From a virus: DNA of 49,131 nucleotides. Position numbers and translations under genes: made by a program. The stretch is taken from positions 1 to 49,131 of the IMG/VR virus record IMGVR_UViG_3300034061_004397. The stretch is one strand, 5' to 3'. The notes beneath the pieces were generated by a model. That model was given only the letters and a program-made list of their open reading frames with translations, did no database searches and was not told the DNA's origin. Of the stretch, positions 32,644 to 41,891 are shown piece after piece (within the stretch, counting starts at the first letter, position 1; every line of letters begins with the position of its first letter).

Positions 32644-33101
32644 GGCAACTTCCCCTGACTGATGCGGTACGAGATTCCGATGTTCGCCACGAACACCCGC
32701 TGGTTCGCGACGGCATCGCGGTCATAGGTCACGTCGTTCGTGCAGTTCATCCAGACCACTCCGGCGGGCATGGCCGGCGTTGCAGCCGGCAATTTGTCGC
32801 TGCGGATGGCATCCACGATCTTCGTTCGCAGCTCGATGAGCGCGACGATGTCGGCATCGCTGGAAAACTTCTTTGACAGGATGACGTGGATCTGAGGCTC
32901 GAACAGGTCGGCCCCGTGGGTCAGGTTGCTCACTTCCACGGCCCCGGGCACCACGGAGACTTGCAGGGTTGGAGCGGCGACCACGTTTTCGTCCGGCACG
33001 AACCGCCTGGTGGCGGTCGAGCAATTCAGCGACCCGGAGAATGTCGCCGCCCGCAGCGAGGCGGCCAAAGCGTCGGCGATGCGGATTTCGATGGAGTCCA
33101 T
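32640..33101 (-). CDS. tail terminator / minor structural protein
   Basis: 153 residues from MDSIEIRIADALAASL; an ATG ten codons earlier (33131) is also possible but overlaps the glycosyltransferase gene. Alpha-beta pattern with LQVSVVPGAVEVSNLTHGAD and FEPQIHVILSKKF suits head-tail or tail-terminator proteins. Followed by ATGA coupling. Confidence 0.55.
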   Translation of the reverse strand: MDSIEIRIADALAASLRAATFSGSLNCSTATRRFVPDENVVAAPTLQVSVVPGAVEVSNLTHGADLFEPQIHVILSKKFSSDADIVALIELRTKIVDAIRSDKLPAATPAMPAGVVWMNCTNDVTYDRDAVANQRVFVANIGISYRISQGKLP

Positions 33102-33105
33102 GTGG

Positions 33106-34161
33106 TCACCAAGGTTTCGGGCCTGGCTCATCTCTCATTGTCGCAAGTCGCGCGGCGTTGGCCGTGAGCCGCTTGTCGCCCGGGGACCGTTCGGCGGCGC
33201 GCTCGGCGTGCTCGGCGGCTTCCTCGAACCGCCCGAGGCGGAACGCGGCCGAGGCCGCCATGTCCGCCGCGGCCTCACCGTAGGCCCGCGGATCGCTCGT
33301 GTGCGTCTGGTTGTCCTGGTGGCAGGCAATCGCCTGCCTGGCGTAGTAGAGGGCCGCCACGTCGTCCGACATGGAGTAGGCACGCTCGGCGAGGGCCAGG
33401 AATGCCTCCGGCTCGCACGGGCTCTCGATCACAGCCTGGAGGAGCCGCCTGGTGCTCCGCTCCGGCTCCCAGCGAGCCAGCACACGGTAGGCGTAGGATC
33501 GCTCGTGTTGCGTGCCGCCGGCGAGCTGCAGGTACTTGCGAAATACTTCCGCGGCCTCTGGATTGCCCGCGTAGTCCAGTTCACGGGCGAGATACCAGTG
33601 CATCCGGGCGTCCAGCGGGTATTCCTCCACGGCTCGCCGCAGGAGCGTCAGGTCGCTCTTGTGCGACTTCCCGGGCTGCCTGTGGTGCCGGATCACGAAC
33701 TGCTCCGACCTGGCCTCCCGCTCGTCCCCGGACCAGCGAACCAGACCCTCGTGGGTGGGCCCCACCCACCGGTAGCCGTCCCGGGAGTGGACGCGGTCGC
33801 ACAGGAACCGGATTTGGTCCGACCACCAGTACCAGTAGCGGAGTTTGGTCGTGCCCTCGACCCAGGCGGCCTCCAGGGCCTCACGCCAGCCGGGATCGAG
33901 AACCTCGTCCATGTCCAGGCGAATCGCCACGTCAACGTCGGCCGGAACGTGCATCAGCGAGAGATTGTGGGCATCGTCCCATCTCCACGGCGTCGGCGCG
34001 CCCGATCTCACCGTGACGCCCGCCTTTTCGAGCATCTCAACCGTTCCGTCGGTGGAGCCGGTGTCTGTCACCACGCGGCAGTCAGCGAACCTCGTAGACC
34101 TGGCCCAATCCTCGACGTTTTGGGCCTCGTTCTTCGCCAAGGCGTAGATTGCCACCCTCAT
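33106..34161 (-). CDS. family 2 glycosyltransferase with TPR-like C-terminus
   Basis: 351 residues. GT-A signatures: NE at 11-12, DTGSTDGT at 33-40, DxD-type DMDE at 83-86. The C-terminal ~180 residues are tandem helix pairs, like TPR repeats (AYRVLARWEPERSTRRLLQA). Family members add sugars to lipids, proteins or glycans. Its placement beside collagen-like fibre genes suggests virion glycosylation or modification of the host surface. ATGA overlap with the methyltransferase. Confidence 0.85.
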   Translation of the reverse strand: MRVAIYALAKNEAQNVEDWARSTRFADCRVVTDTGSTDGTVEMLEKAGVTVRSGAPTPWRWDDAHNLSLMHVPADVDVAIRLDMDEVLDPGWREALEAAWVEGTTKLRYWYWWSDQIRFLCDRVHSRDGYRWVGPTHEGLVRWSGDEREARSEQFVIRHHRQPGKSHKSDLTLLRRAVEEYPLDARMHWYLARELDYAGNPEAAEVFRKYLQLAGGTQHERSYAYRVLARWEPERSTRRLLQAVIESPCEPEAFLALAERAYSMSDDVAALYYARQAIACHQDNQTHTSDPRAYGEAAADMAASAAFRLGRFEEAAEHAERAAERSPGDKRLTANAARLATMRDEPGPKPW

Positions 34162-34718
34162 GTCAAGACCGCCCCCTTCCGCAGACCGTCGTCGTAGACC
34201 TCGATGGCCCTGTTTGCCTCCTCGACGAACACGCCGACGGCCCGGCGGACCTCCGGGCTGTCGTAGTCGTCCGCCAGGATCACCTTGCAGTGCTGGACGA
34301 GCCGCAGGTCGGCCAACGCCCCGGCGAAACTGTGGTCGCCGTCAACGTGGGCGAAATCCGCTCGCGGCAGCGACCGGACCGCATGGGAGTCAACCACGAT
34401 GAGCGATGCCTTCAGCGGGCAACTGTCAATGAGCTTCTTGGCGTGGGCAAGGCACTCGAGAGAATCGTCGTCCGTTGCCCCGTCGATACACAGCCAGCTA
34501 CACGTCGGAATCGCCGTGTAGAAGGCGAGCAACGAATACCCGCAGCGGGTGCCGATCTCGATTCCGCTCCGGGGCGCAGCGGCCGCGACCACGGCGGCCT
34601 TGAATGCGTAGTGCCGGATCACGCCCGAGTCGCAGCAGAACCAATCGTTATCCCGCCAATTGGATTGCAGGGCGGTTGCCACGTCATCGTGGAGCCGGTA
34701 CGGAACGGTCAGGCCCAT
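34158..34718 (-). CDS. class I SAM-dependent methyltransferase
   Basis: 186 residues. SAM-binding loop EIGTRCGYS at 54-62; acidic DGDHSF at 126-131. Matches the Methyltransf_24 type, common in sugar-modifying clusters. ATGA overlap with the glycosyltransferase and close to the propeller protein: three genes with a shared glycan theme. Could methylate a transferred sugar. Confidence 0.75.
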   Translation of the reverse strand: MGLTVPYRLHDDVATALQSNWRDNDWFCCDSGVIRHYAFKAAVVAAAAPRSGIEIGTRCGYSLLAFYTAIPTCSWLCIDGATDDDSLECLAHAKKLIDSCPLKASLIVVDSHAVRSLPRADFAHVDGDHSFAGALADLRLVQHCKVILADDYDSPEVRRAVGVFVEEANRAIEVYDDGLRKGAVLT

Positions 34719-35770
34719 GCGTCCTCCAGTGTTTGCAGGACCGCGTCGAGCCGCAGGCGGACCATCCAAGCCTCTTCGTCTCGCACGCCGAACGTAGCGA
34801 CCAGATCCTCCATTCCCGGCTCGCCGTCGATAGCCAGACCGGCACAGAACTCGATCGCCCGCGTTTCGCGAAACGCGAACGGCTCCGACACGGATTCGAT
34901 CCGCCAATCGTCCGGTTCGCTGAATTTGACGAACCGGTGTTCGTAGATCCGCCGGCCGGCGTCCTCCGCGACCTCGTGGATGACCGCCAACCATCTCCCG
35001 CAGCCAATCGGCACGAGCTGCGAACCGCCTCGGAACTCGTCAGCGATCGGCGGGGCCTCGGCGTGATGCGTGACGTGCCACGCCCCGTCGCGTAGTTCCA
35101 CGGTCGCCGTCCTGCCGTTCACCGAGCAGGCGTAGACCCATCGCTCCGCTCCGAGTATCGGCATCCAGTTTTTTTCGTGGTGGCCGTCGGCTGTCTCCGG
35201 GCAGACGGCCGGCACCGCCGCGGAAGGGGTGCGATTCAGCTCTCCGACAGCGATCCGTGCGGTGCCATCGTGCGGCGCCATGTTGCGGGTCGTCGCGCTG
35301 AAAACCAGCCGGCGGCCGATTGCGTTGAGCCGAACGTCCTCGTATCCGTCCACAGGGCAGTTCGTCTTCTCGTAGTCGGCGCCCCAGCGGGTGCAAAGCG
35401 ACTCTCCGACGCCCCACAGGACATTCTCGGTGCGAATTACGCCCGCATCCGACTCCGGCATGACGTACTGCCCGTCAACGATCCGGTAATTCGACGATCG
35501 GACATTGACGAGCAACTCGTCGCCGTACCGAACAACCGTGGGGTTGAACAGCGACCAGCCTTCACGGGCTGGCATGACGGTGATCTGCCGGTATTCGGCA
35601 GCCGCCATCTCGCCGATCGTGCGGGTGTACCAGGTCCGGTTTCTTCGGACGATCGGCCGCAGCCTGTCAGGGAGCCGCATCCGGGCCAGCCGCTCGCAGG
35701 CCCGGCGGCCGGCCTCATGCTCTCCGACGTGCCAGGCGTGGGCGGCGATGCAGTGCAGGTGTTCGATCAT
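34709..35770 (-). CDS. beta-propeller protein, GH130/GH32-like
   Basis: 353 residues. Repeated propeller-like strands (GDELLVNVRSSNYRIVDG, YEDVRLNAIGRRLVFSATTR, GCGRWLAVIHEVAEDAGRRI) with ITVMPAREGWSLFNPTVVRY resembling five-bladed propellers of glycoside hydrolases/phosphorylases. Reaction not assignable. The in-frame extension to 36973 reads antisense through the fibre gene and was rejected. Confidence 0.6.
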   Translation of the reverse strand: MIEHLHCIAAHAWHVGEHEAGRRACERLARMRLPDRLRPIVRRNRTWYTRTIGEMAAAEYRQITVMPAREGWSLFNPTVVRYGDELLVNVRSSNYRIVDGQYVMPESDAGVIRTENVLWGVGESLCTRWGADYEKTNCPVDGYEDVRLNAIGRRLVFSATTRNMAPHDGTARIAVGELNRTPSAAVPAVCPETADGHHEKNWMPILGAERWVYACSVNGRTATVELRDGAWHVTHHAEAPPIADEFRGGSQLVPIGCGRWLAVIHEVAEDAGRRIYEHRFVKFSEPDDWRIESVSEPFAFRETRAIEFCAGLAIDGEPGMEDLVATFGVRDEEAWMVRLRLDAVLQTLEDAWA

Positions 35771-35811
35771 GGGTACATTCGTACACCACTCCGGCGAGCC
35801 TGGAAAGCCCC

Positions 35812-36210
35812 CTAAATGACCGCCGCCTCGCGGAACGCTGTGTCGAGGGTCGAGGCGTCGAGGCCGAGAGCCGGGCCGAGGGCGGCGAGCCACGCGCTGT
35901 TGCGCTTGACGTCCGTCCCGTACTCCCATTCGACGCGGACGCTCTCGCGGGTTATTGCGTCGGGGATCGACGCGATCACGGCATCGACCTGGGCGAGCGT
36001 GATCCCGTGACGGATTAGCCAGAGGCGGGCCTGCCGGGCGGAGATCGTGGCGGGGACCGGCGAATCGTCGGCGGCATACTGCCAGCCGGCCGGCAGTTGG
36101 TCGGCCGGAACGGCCGTGCATCCGTCGGGCGGAGCCCAGCCGGCAGGAACGTCTGGACGGACGAACGTCAGGACGAAACCGCGCCCGTCTACGATTGCGA
36201 TGTCGCTCAT
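35812..36210 (-). CDS. tail-fibre-associated protein
   Basis: 132 residues. WAPPDGCTAVPADQLPAGW then ISARQARLWLIRHGITLAQ and AITRESVRVEWEYGTDVKRN: typical of the small protein that follows phage fibres (XkdW/fibre-assembly type). Starts at the end of the large fibre gene. Confidence 0.6.
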   Translation of the reverse strand: MSDIAIVDGRGFVLTFVRPDVPAGWAPPDGCTAVPADQLPAGWQYAADDSPVPATISARQARLWLIRHGITLAQVDAVIASIPDAITRESVRVEWEYGTDVKRNSAWLAALGPALGLDASTLDTAFREAAVI

Positions 36211-37862
36211 CAGAAATACACCACGATTCGGACCATGCCGTTTGCCCCGTTGCCGCCGGCGCCGCTGGCGTAGTCGTTGAACGCAGCGCCGCCCCCGCCC
36301 CCGCCCCCGCCTGGAAATCCGCCGTTGCCGCCGTTGCCGCCGGCCGTCGAGGCGTTGCCGGCTCCACCGCCACCGCCACCGTTGCCGCCGGCGGAAACGA
36401 TGTTGTTTGTTCCGGCGCTGGTTGCGTTGCCGCCCGGCGCCGTTCCTCCAGCCCCGGAGCCAATTCCGCCACCCGAGCCGCTGGAGGCCCAACTCTGCGT
36501 AGTTCCAGGAGCGCCGTTGCGGCTGACGTTGCCGGAGTCGATGCCACCGCCAGGACCGCCAGGAGCGCCACCGCGCACAAACATTCCCTGCCCGCTCCCG
36601 TTCGCGGTGACACTGCCAGCCACAGCAGCGACAGATGATCCCGTTCCAGCGGGCTGGTTGAATCCGCCAGTCCCAGCCGCAGCCGTCCCGCCGCTGCCGC
36701 CGCCGTTGTTTGTGCCGAAGGCGAGCAGCGGCGCCGTGCCACTGGAGAGGGCCACAGAGGACAATCCGCCGTTGGTCCCGTTGTTGCCGTTCGTGTCGTT
36801 GGTCGTCTGCGACGCCCCGCCTGCGCCGCCGGCGCCGACCGTGATGGTGAGCGTGGTCGAGGGCAGTTCCGCGACGGAGAGAATTGTTTCTCCGAGCGCG
36901 CCGCCGACGCCACCGCCGCCGCCGAACCGCGCGGAGGCCGCGGCCCCTCGGCGGCCAGAACCGCCGCCGGCACCGCCAGCGATGGCGATCATGTAGACGG
37001 CCTTCGCTCCGGCCGGGATCGTCCAGGTGTACGGGCCGGGTGTTGCCCCGGTCGCGCCGGCCGGCGCCGCCGTTCGCGTGAAGTCAAATACCTGGGAGGT
37101 CGGGGCGTAGGTCTGGTCGCCGCGAAGGAAAGTCGAGGCCGACGCCGTCCCGCTCCCGAGCCGCGCTGTCGCGATCGTGCCGCTGGTCAACAGACTTGCG
37201 TCTGTGGTGGCTGGCCCGGTTGGTCCGGTCACCGTGGACGCCGCGCCGGTCGGCCCCGTCACCGTGGATGCCGCGCCGGTTGGCCCGGTGATCGCCAGCA
37301 GGTCGATGGTCGCCGCCCCCCAAGAGCCGCCGGCCTTCGGCCCATAGAAGTCGGCCCCGAGGGTGTCGATGTACCAATCGCCATCGAGGCCATACGCGGA
37401 CAGCGGAGCCCCGGATCCGGCGAGCAGCGTTGCGCCGCGAGCTCCGGAGGGCCCTGTGCTGCCCGTCACGCCGGTCGATCCGGTGGCGCCCGTGCTGCCA
37501 TTGCTGCCGTTACTGCCGGCCGCACCGGTGGAACCGGTGGCCCCCTGCTGGCCGGCAGTGAGGAGCACGCCCCCGCCCCACACACCGCTATCCTTCGGGC
37601 CGTAGAGGCGGCCGGCATTCGTGTCGAGGAAGAAGTCGCCGCTGTTGCCGAAACCAGACAGCGGGCCGGTCGTGCCGCTCCAGAACTTCGCCCCATCAAG
37701 CCCCCGCGGCCCGGTGGCTCCTGTCTGGCCCGTGCCAGGCAGCCATGAGGTGCCGTCCCACGTCAGGAGCGAGCCAGTTGCCGGGGCGGTCGCCGAGACG
37801 GCGCGGCCTTGGAGCTGCGTGGCGTTTCCGGAGGACGGAGATGAGATCAAGAAGAATGGCAT
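36210..37862 (-). CDS. collagen-like tail fibre, glycine-rich
   Basis: 550 residues. The N-terminus [19 protein letters not shown] is almost identical to that of the fibre at 38283, so both likely dock to the same site. Collagen-like GPTGAAS runs, then a long Gly/Asn-rich tail (GGGGGGGGAAFND) of glycine-rich-fibre type. Repeats of a D-YGPK motif (RLYGPKDSG, DFYGPKAGG). Thr/Ser content makes it a plausible glycosylation substrate. Confidence 0.75.
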   Translation of the reverse strand: MPFFLISSPSSGNATQLQGRAVSATAPATGSLLTWDGTSWLPGTGQTGATGPRGLDGAKFWSGTTGPLSGFGNSGDFFLDTNAGRLYGPKDSGVWGGGVLLTAGQQGATGSTGAAGSNGSNGSTGATGSTGVTGSTGPSGARGATLLAGSGAPLSAYGLDGDWYIDTLGADFYGPKAGGSWGAATIDLLAITGPTGAASTVTGPTGAASTVTGPTGPATTDASLLTSGTIATARLGSGTASASTFLRGDQTYAPTSQVFDFTRTAAPAGATGATPGPYTWTIPAGAKAVYMIAIAGGAGGGSGRRGAAASARFGGGGGVGGALGETILSVAELPSTTLTITVGAGGAGGASQTTNDTNGNNGTNGGLSSVALSSGTAPLLAFGTNNGGGSGGTAAAGTGGFNQPAGTGSSVAAVAGSVTANGSGQGMFVRGGAPGGPGGGIDSGNVSRNGAPGTTQSWASSGSGGGIGSGAGGTAPGGNATSAGTNNIVSAGGNGGGGGGAGNASTAGGNGGNGGFPGGGGGGGGAAFNDYASGAGGNGANGMVRIVVYF

Positions 37863-37863
37863 G

Positions 37864-38286
37864 TCACGCGACCCACAGCGACGTGGCGACCTTGTCTAGT
37901 GTTGATGATACCGAAGTGTTTTTTGAGTACCGAAGTTGTATCAAGTCGCCCTTGGAGACGTACCACTCGCCGGCGCCGAATGCTTCACCGGATTGCCCGC
38001 TCGCGCTGTCGATCAAAGTTTTGCTGCTATCGTGCCACGACAAATATGCGTAGTCCGCATTCGATTCGGTCCACGCCTCAAGCCCATAGGCAAGCGTTCC
38101 AGTAACGAGAACCCGCAGCCAAACTTCCGGCGTGACGTTATGCACGCCGTTCCCAAACAGGGTGACGTTGAACGGGATCGACTCCGTACCGTGGCCGACA
38201 ATTTCTCGGGTCATGCCGGACAGAAACAAGTCTTCCACCCACTCGATGAGCGTGGCGGGCCTCGTATATCCAACGCGACCGATCAT
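37864..38286 (-). CDS. hypothetical protein between two fibres
   Basis: 140 residues, ATGA overlap with the upstream fibre. [20 protein letters not shown], then [20 protein letters not shown] and [17 protein letters not shown]: beta-rich, looks like a virion protein. Possibly receptor-binding or fibre-tip. Confidence 0.55.
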   Translation of the reverse strand: MIGRVGYTRPATLIEWVEDLFLSGMTREIVGHGTESIPFNVTLFGNGVHNVTPEVWLRVLVTGTLAYGLEAWTESNADYAYLSWHDSSKTLIDSASGQSGEAFGAGEWYVSKGDLIQLRYSKNTSVSSTLDKVATSLWVA

Positions 38287-39209
38287 TCCTTCAAGTCTCC
38301 GACGAGGAGCCATTCGTCTTGTCGAATCAACACCGCACTGGCGGACGAGCCTGCCGCGCGAAGCTGCTGGCCTGGCGTAGACCAGATCGTGACGCCGTTG
38401 GCGCCGGTTATAAGCAGCGGAATCGTGCCAATTTTGGCGATATCGAGATGCACGCCCGTGGCGTATGCCACCGATCCTGAGTGGGGAATCGTGGCCCGCT
38501 GCGTTGTGGTGCCGTTATTCGTCCACACCGTAATCTTTCCTGCATCCGCCAGCACAAACGTGTAGTCATTCGTTTTGAGCTGGACCGCCTGCCCGTCACT
38601 AAAACTCCCGGCCGGCCCGGTGACGCCCGCCGCCCCAGTCGGGCCTGCGCTTGGGCCCGTCGGGCCGGTAACAGTCGAGTTCGCTCCGGTTGGGCCCGTG
38701 CTGCCCGTCGGGCCAGTCACGCTCGATGCGGCGCCCGTGGCCCCGGTTGGGCCGGTGACGGTCGATGCCGCGCCGGTTGGCCCAGTCACGGTCGATTCCG
38801 GGCCCGTCGGGCCAGGGACCGTCGAAATCGCCCCGGTGGGCCCTGTCACGACCGACGCGGCGCCGGTCGATCCGGTCATTCCCGTCGGCCCGGTGGGGCC
38901 ACCCGAAATACTCGTGCCGGCCCCCCACGAGCCGCTGGCCTTCGGTCCGTACAGAACGGAGTTGCCCGTATCGACGTAGAAATCGCCGCTCTTGCCGATC
39001 CCGTCCGATGGAGCCCCGGAGCCGTTGTAGATGGTCGCGCCGTCAACGCCCGCCGGGCCGGTCGATCCCGTCACGCCCTGCGAGGCCAGCCAGGCAGACC
39101 CCGAGTAGGTCAGGACCGAGCCGGTAGCCGGAGCCGTCGCGCTCACGGGTTGCCCCTGGAGCTGCGTGGCATTGCCAGACGACGGCGAGGAGATGAGGAA
39201 GAATGGCAT
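38283..39209 (-). CDS. collagen-like tail fibre
   Basis: 308 residues. Same N-terminus as the 36210 fibre, D-YGPK module ([11 protein letters not shown]), then about 15 GPTG-type triplets and a C-terminal beta domain ([20 protein letters not shown] in close variants). The repeated triplets predict a trimeric collagen-like stalk. Carries the octamer at 38904 in an unusual frame. Confidence 0.75.
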   Translation of the reverse strand: MPFFLISSPSSGNATQLQGQPVSATAPATGSVLTYSGSAWLASQGVTGSTGPAGVDGATIYNGSGAPSDGIGKSGDFYVDTGNSVLYGPKASGSWGAGTSISGGPTGPTGMTGSTGAASVVTGPTGAISTVPGPTGPESTVTGPTGAASTVTGPTGATGAASSVTGPTGSTGPTGANSTVTGPTGPSAGPTGAAGVTGPAGSFSDGQAVQLKTNDYTFVLADAGKITVWTNNGTTTQRATIPHSGSVAYATGVHLDIAKIGTIPLLITGANGVTIWSTPGQQLRAAGSSASAVLIRQDEWLLVGDLKE

Positions 39210-39580
39210 CAGTCGCTCTCGACCATTTGAGTGTGGATCCGTCTCGTCCGCTGCTGCCTGTCAGCCCAGCTCCACGGTGCGTTTCCACCGCCCGGCACAA
39301 ATACCTCGTAGGTCCGCTGGACGCCGTCGATCGTCTCTCTGATCCTGTCGCCGAGCACGGGTGCGTCTTGAATGTCGGCCGCGGCCATATAAAAGTCCCG
39401 CGTCTCCGTCCGGATGATCTGGCCGCTCGCGTCCTGGGATTGCCACTTCGACGATCCGATCGTCGCCGGCACGGCCTTGTCGAACATCGTGCCGCTCCGG
39501 CGGTACTGCACCATCACGGCCATATGGAGCCGCCGCTGCGCCTCGAAGTAATCCGCACCCTTGCCGATAAGGTCTTGCAT
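39209..39580 (-). CDS. hypothetical head-tail protein
   Basis: 123 residues: [40 protein letters not shown] and [18 protein letters not shown]. Position between DUF2190 and fibres suggests a connector or decoration. Not recognised. Confidence 0.55.
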   Translation of the reverse strand: MQDLIGKGADYFEAQRRLHMAVMVQYRRSGTMFDKAVPATIGSSKWQSQDASGQIIRTETRDFYMAAADIQDAPVLGDRIRETIDGVQRTYEVFVPGGGNAPWSWADRQQRTRRIHTQMVESD

Positions 39581-39595
39581 GGTTCACCACTAGGG

Positions 39596-39626
39596 GCCCG
39601 GGGGCGGCCGCAGCCTGCCCCCGGGC
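39596..39626 (-). terminator. hairpin between capsid-associated genes
   Basis: GCCCGGGGGC (39596-39605) pairs with GCCCCCGGGC (39617-39626), 11-base loop. No clear T-run, so it may be an attenuator or RNA-stability element downstream of the DUF2190 gene. Confidence 0.45.
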
Positions 39627-39641
39627 AACCCTCGATCATCC

Positions 39642-39968
39642 TCAAGCACCAGGAACCAGGAGCACGTCCACCGTGGTATCGCCAGTGGCCGGAGCCTTGG
39701 CGACGTAGCCGGCCGCCGTGCCCGTGACACCGGTCACCATCTGGTCTTGATACCAGTAGACCTTGCTCCCTTGGGCGTAGGCGGTGCCTGCGCCGGTGGG
39801 CTTGGGGAAATTGAAAACACCCTTGACCGCGACGGCGCCGAGCGCGTTGGCGGCGATCGCCCGATCGGCAACCGTCACCAGCGACCCGAGAACCACCACG
39901 TCGCCCGCTGCCACGGCCGAACTGGGCGTGTAGTCGAGCTTGTCACCATCCGCACGAGTAGAAGCCAC
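39642..39968 (-). CDS. DUF2190-like capsid accessory protein
   Basis: 108 residues. SSAVAAGDVVVLGSLVTVAD, then VKGVFNFPKPTGAGTAYAQG and QGSKVYWYQDQM: the pattern of DUF2190 proteins, found beside capsid genes and thought to decorate the head. Confidence 0.7.
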   Translation of the reverse strand: MASTRADGDKLDYTPSSAVAAGDVVVLGSLVTVADRAIAANALGAVAVKGVFNFPKPTGAGTAYAQGSKVYWYQDQMVTGVTGTAAGYVAKAPATGDTTVDVLLVPGA

Positions 39969-40006
39969 GTTGAAACCCTTTCGTTCTGGAATCTGGAAAA
40001 TTGAAC

Positions 40007-40036
40007 CCCGGGGGCCGGCAATCGCCGGCCCCCGGG
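40007..40036 (-). terminator. strong hairpin after the capsid gene
   Basis: CCCGGGGGCCGGC pairs with GCCGGCCCCCGGG, 13-bp stem, 4-base loop. On the minus strand it is followed by TTCAATTTTCC. Probably a partial terminator that lets the capsid gene be expressed above the genes downstream. Confidence 0.6.
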
Positions 40037-40052
40037 CACGTTGAAATCACAC

Positions 40053-41891
40053 TCAGGCAGTCGCCATCCGGTAGCAGGCACGGCCCTCGGCCTTCGCCAC
40101 GCCGAAGGAGAAGTGACCGCGGACCTGGATCCCCAGCACGTTGAAGTCGGCCTCGGCCTGCTCCACCGTCGGCGTCCGGACCCCGTTGAGGAACGCCACT
40201 TCCATCGCAGGCAGCTCGGCGGGGTTGGCGGCAAGCCACCACGTCGTAGCGCTGGTCAGGTAGGACGAGCTGACCACCCGGTAGCGGCCGGCGAGCACGT
40301 TGACGTTCGTCCGCGTGCTGTTCTCGCCGGTGATGAGCAGCGAGCCGCCCATCAGCTCCGCAGCCGTGATCTCCAGCTCCGGCGGCACCAGCAGGATCGA
40401 CGGAGCGATCCCCAGCGGGTTGCCGTCCGGATCGTTGATCTTCCGGTAGGCTGCGGCCGCCGTCTTGAGCGACCCGATCGCCAGCGCGTTGCCCCCGGCG
40501 GCCGAAGCCGCCTGGTAGAACGAGCTGTTGTTGAGCTCGAACGCGGTCCAGAAGACCTTGTTGAGCCGGGTCGCCGCCCCACGCCCGAGCCGAGCCGGGA
40601 CCGCCGTGAGAGCCCCGAGATCGTCGTTCACGATGTCCACCATCGTGATGGACGAGATCCGGCCGTACAGGTCGGCCTTGATCGTCCGGTTCTCGTCGCT
40701 CGCATCGGCGCTCTTGAGCTCGCCGTTTCCCCCCACCTGCTCGAACTCGAATCCGCCGTTGAGCCGGACGCCCGTCACGCTCTTGTAGTCGCTGACGCTC
40801 CGGATCGAGGCGATCTGCTCGTAGGTGGACTCGACCGCGGTGTAGCCCTGGAGAAGAAACTTCCCGTAGGTGGCCGCCAGCACGTTGGAGATGGAGTGGG
40901 TGGCGAACGCTCCCGCGAGGATTTCGCGGATGTTGCCCTCACGCACCTTCCCGCCGCACTGGACGCCGTTCGCGCGAGCCGCCTCGATCAGAACTTCCTG
41001 CAGGCCGATCGTCCGCGACCGCTGGTGGGCAGCCTCGAGCGTCCGGCTGTCGAAAGCCTTCTCGACGTTGGCGAGGCCGCCGGCGAGGCACAGGGCGGCC
41101 TGGACCACCCCGGGCGATTCCGGCCCCCTCTCCACGACGTGCACAGCCGGCGCCGACGGGCGGGAGGCACGGACCGCGGCGAGATTGTCCGCCTTGATCC
41201 GCTCCACCACCTTCGCGGCGATGCTGTCCACGTCGATGAGGCTCGCACCGTCACCGCCCTTGGCGGCAACGACGGACTCGACCTTCGGCTCCGCGGCGAC
41301 GATCGCCGGGGCTTCCGTCTGCGGCACGGCGGCCTCGACGGGCTTCTCGTTGAGCTGCTCGCTCATATTGGAAACCTCACTCGCCTCGGCGGCGATAGCC
41401 GCGGACGTGGAAGCGTCCGCACCGAACAACACGACACTGGTTTCCCGGAGATCGGATCCCCGGACGACACTGACCGGGCCAGCGAACTCGCGACCGTTGA
41501 CGGTCACGGCCCCGCCGGCACTGATGTTTTCGATGGCGCCCGCATCGGCGCCGATTGATGCCTGGAGCGGGATGCCCGCCTTCGCCAGAGCGATCACCCG
41601 CTCCGCCACCAGCCCGCTCGTGAGCAGCTCGCCGCGGATGACCAGCATTTCGCCGCTGTTGAGTATTTCGGTGGACCGGCCGATCACACCGTCCAGCGTG
41701 CGATCATGCGACCACAGGATCGGGATGGAGGCTTTGGCCGTGTTCATTCCGGCCAGGTCAACGACCAACGGATTGCGGCTCCACCCCTGCCGGATCGCGG
41801 CACCGGTGTAGGCCACGAGCTCGAAGGTGGGCGCGGCCTGCCCCTCGGCCGCCTGAACGGAGAATTGTGCGGACAACTCCAGTCGGTTCAT
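40053..41891 (-). CDS. fused prohead protease and major capsid protein
   Basis: 612 residues. Residues 1-~160 are an S78-type prohead protease: ILWSHD (58-63, His62) and ASIGAD (111-116, Ser112). Residues 165-270 are an Ala/Glu/Lys-rich scaffold-like linker. The C-terminal ~340 residues are the capsid domain. A single ORF would supply protease, scaffold and capsid. ATGA overlap with the portal gene. The octamer at 41663 forces an ATA codon in the protease part. Confidence 0.8.
   Translation of the reverse strand: MNRLELSAQFSVQAAEGQAAPTFELVAYTGAAIRQGWSRNPLVVDLAGMNTAKASIPILWSHDRTLDGVIGRSTEILNSGEMLVIRGELLTSGLVAERVIALAKAGIPLQASIGADAGAIENISAGGAVTVNGREFAGPVSVVRGSDLRETSVVLFGADASTSAAIAAEASEVSNMSEQLNEKPVEAAVPQTEAPAIVAAEPKVESVVAAKGGDGASLIDVDSIAAKVVERIKADNLAAVRASRPSAPAVHVVERGPESPGVVQAALCLAGGLANVEKAFDSRTLEAAHQRSRTIGLQEVLIEAARANGVQCGGKVREGNIREILAGAFATHSISNVLAATYGKFLLQGYTAVESTYEQIASIRSVSDYKSVTGVRLNGGFEFEQVGGNGELKSADASDENRTIKADLYGRISSITMVDIVNDDLGALTAVPARLGRGAATRLNKVFWTAFELNNSSFYQAASAAGGNALAIGSLKTAAAAYRKINDPDGNPLGIAPSILLVPPELEITAAELMGGSLLITGENSTRTNVNVLAGRYRVVSSSYLTSATTWWLAANPAELPAMEVAFLNGVRTPTVEQAEADFNVLGIQVRGHFSFGVAKAEGRACYRMATA

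Noticed and set aside
32926-34197. 423-codon plus-strand open frame
   Set aside because: Antisense to the glycosyltransferase; same GC artefact.
34709-36973. 754-residue reading of the propeller gene
   Set aside because: The first ~400 codons run through the overlapping fibre gene in another frame; the ATG at 35770 gives the natural protein.
36277-36996. Proline-rich 239-codon plus-strand open frame
   Set aside because: Mirror image of the glycine-rich fibre (Gly codons read as Pro/Ala).
40041-41558. 505-codon plus-strand open frame
   Set aside because: Antisense to the protease-capsid gene; high third-position GC produces long shadow frames. No ribosome-binding site or sensible composition.
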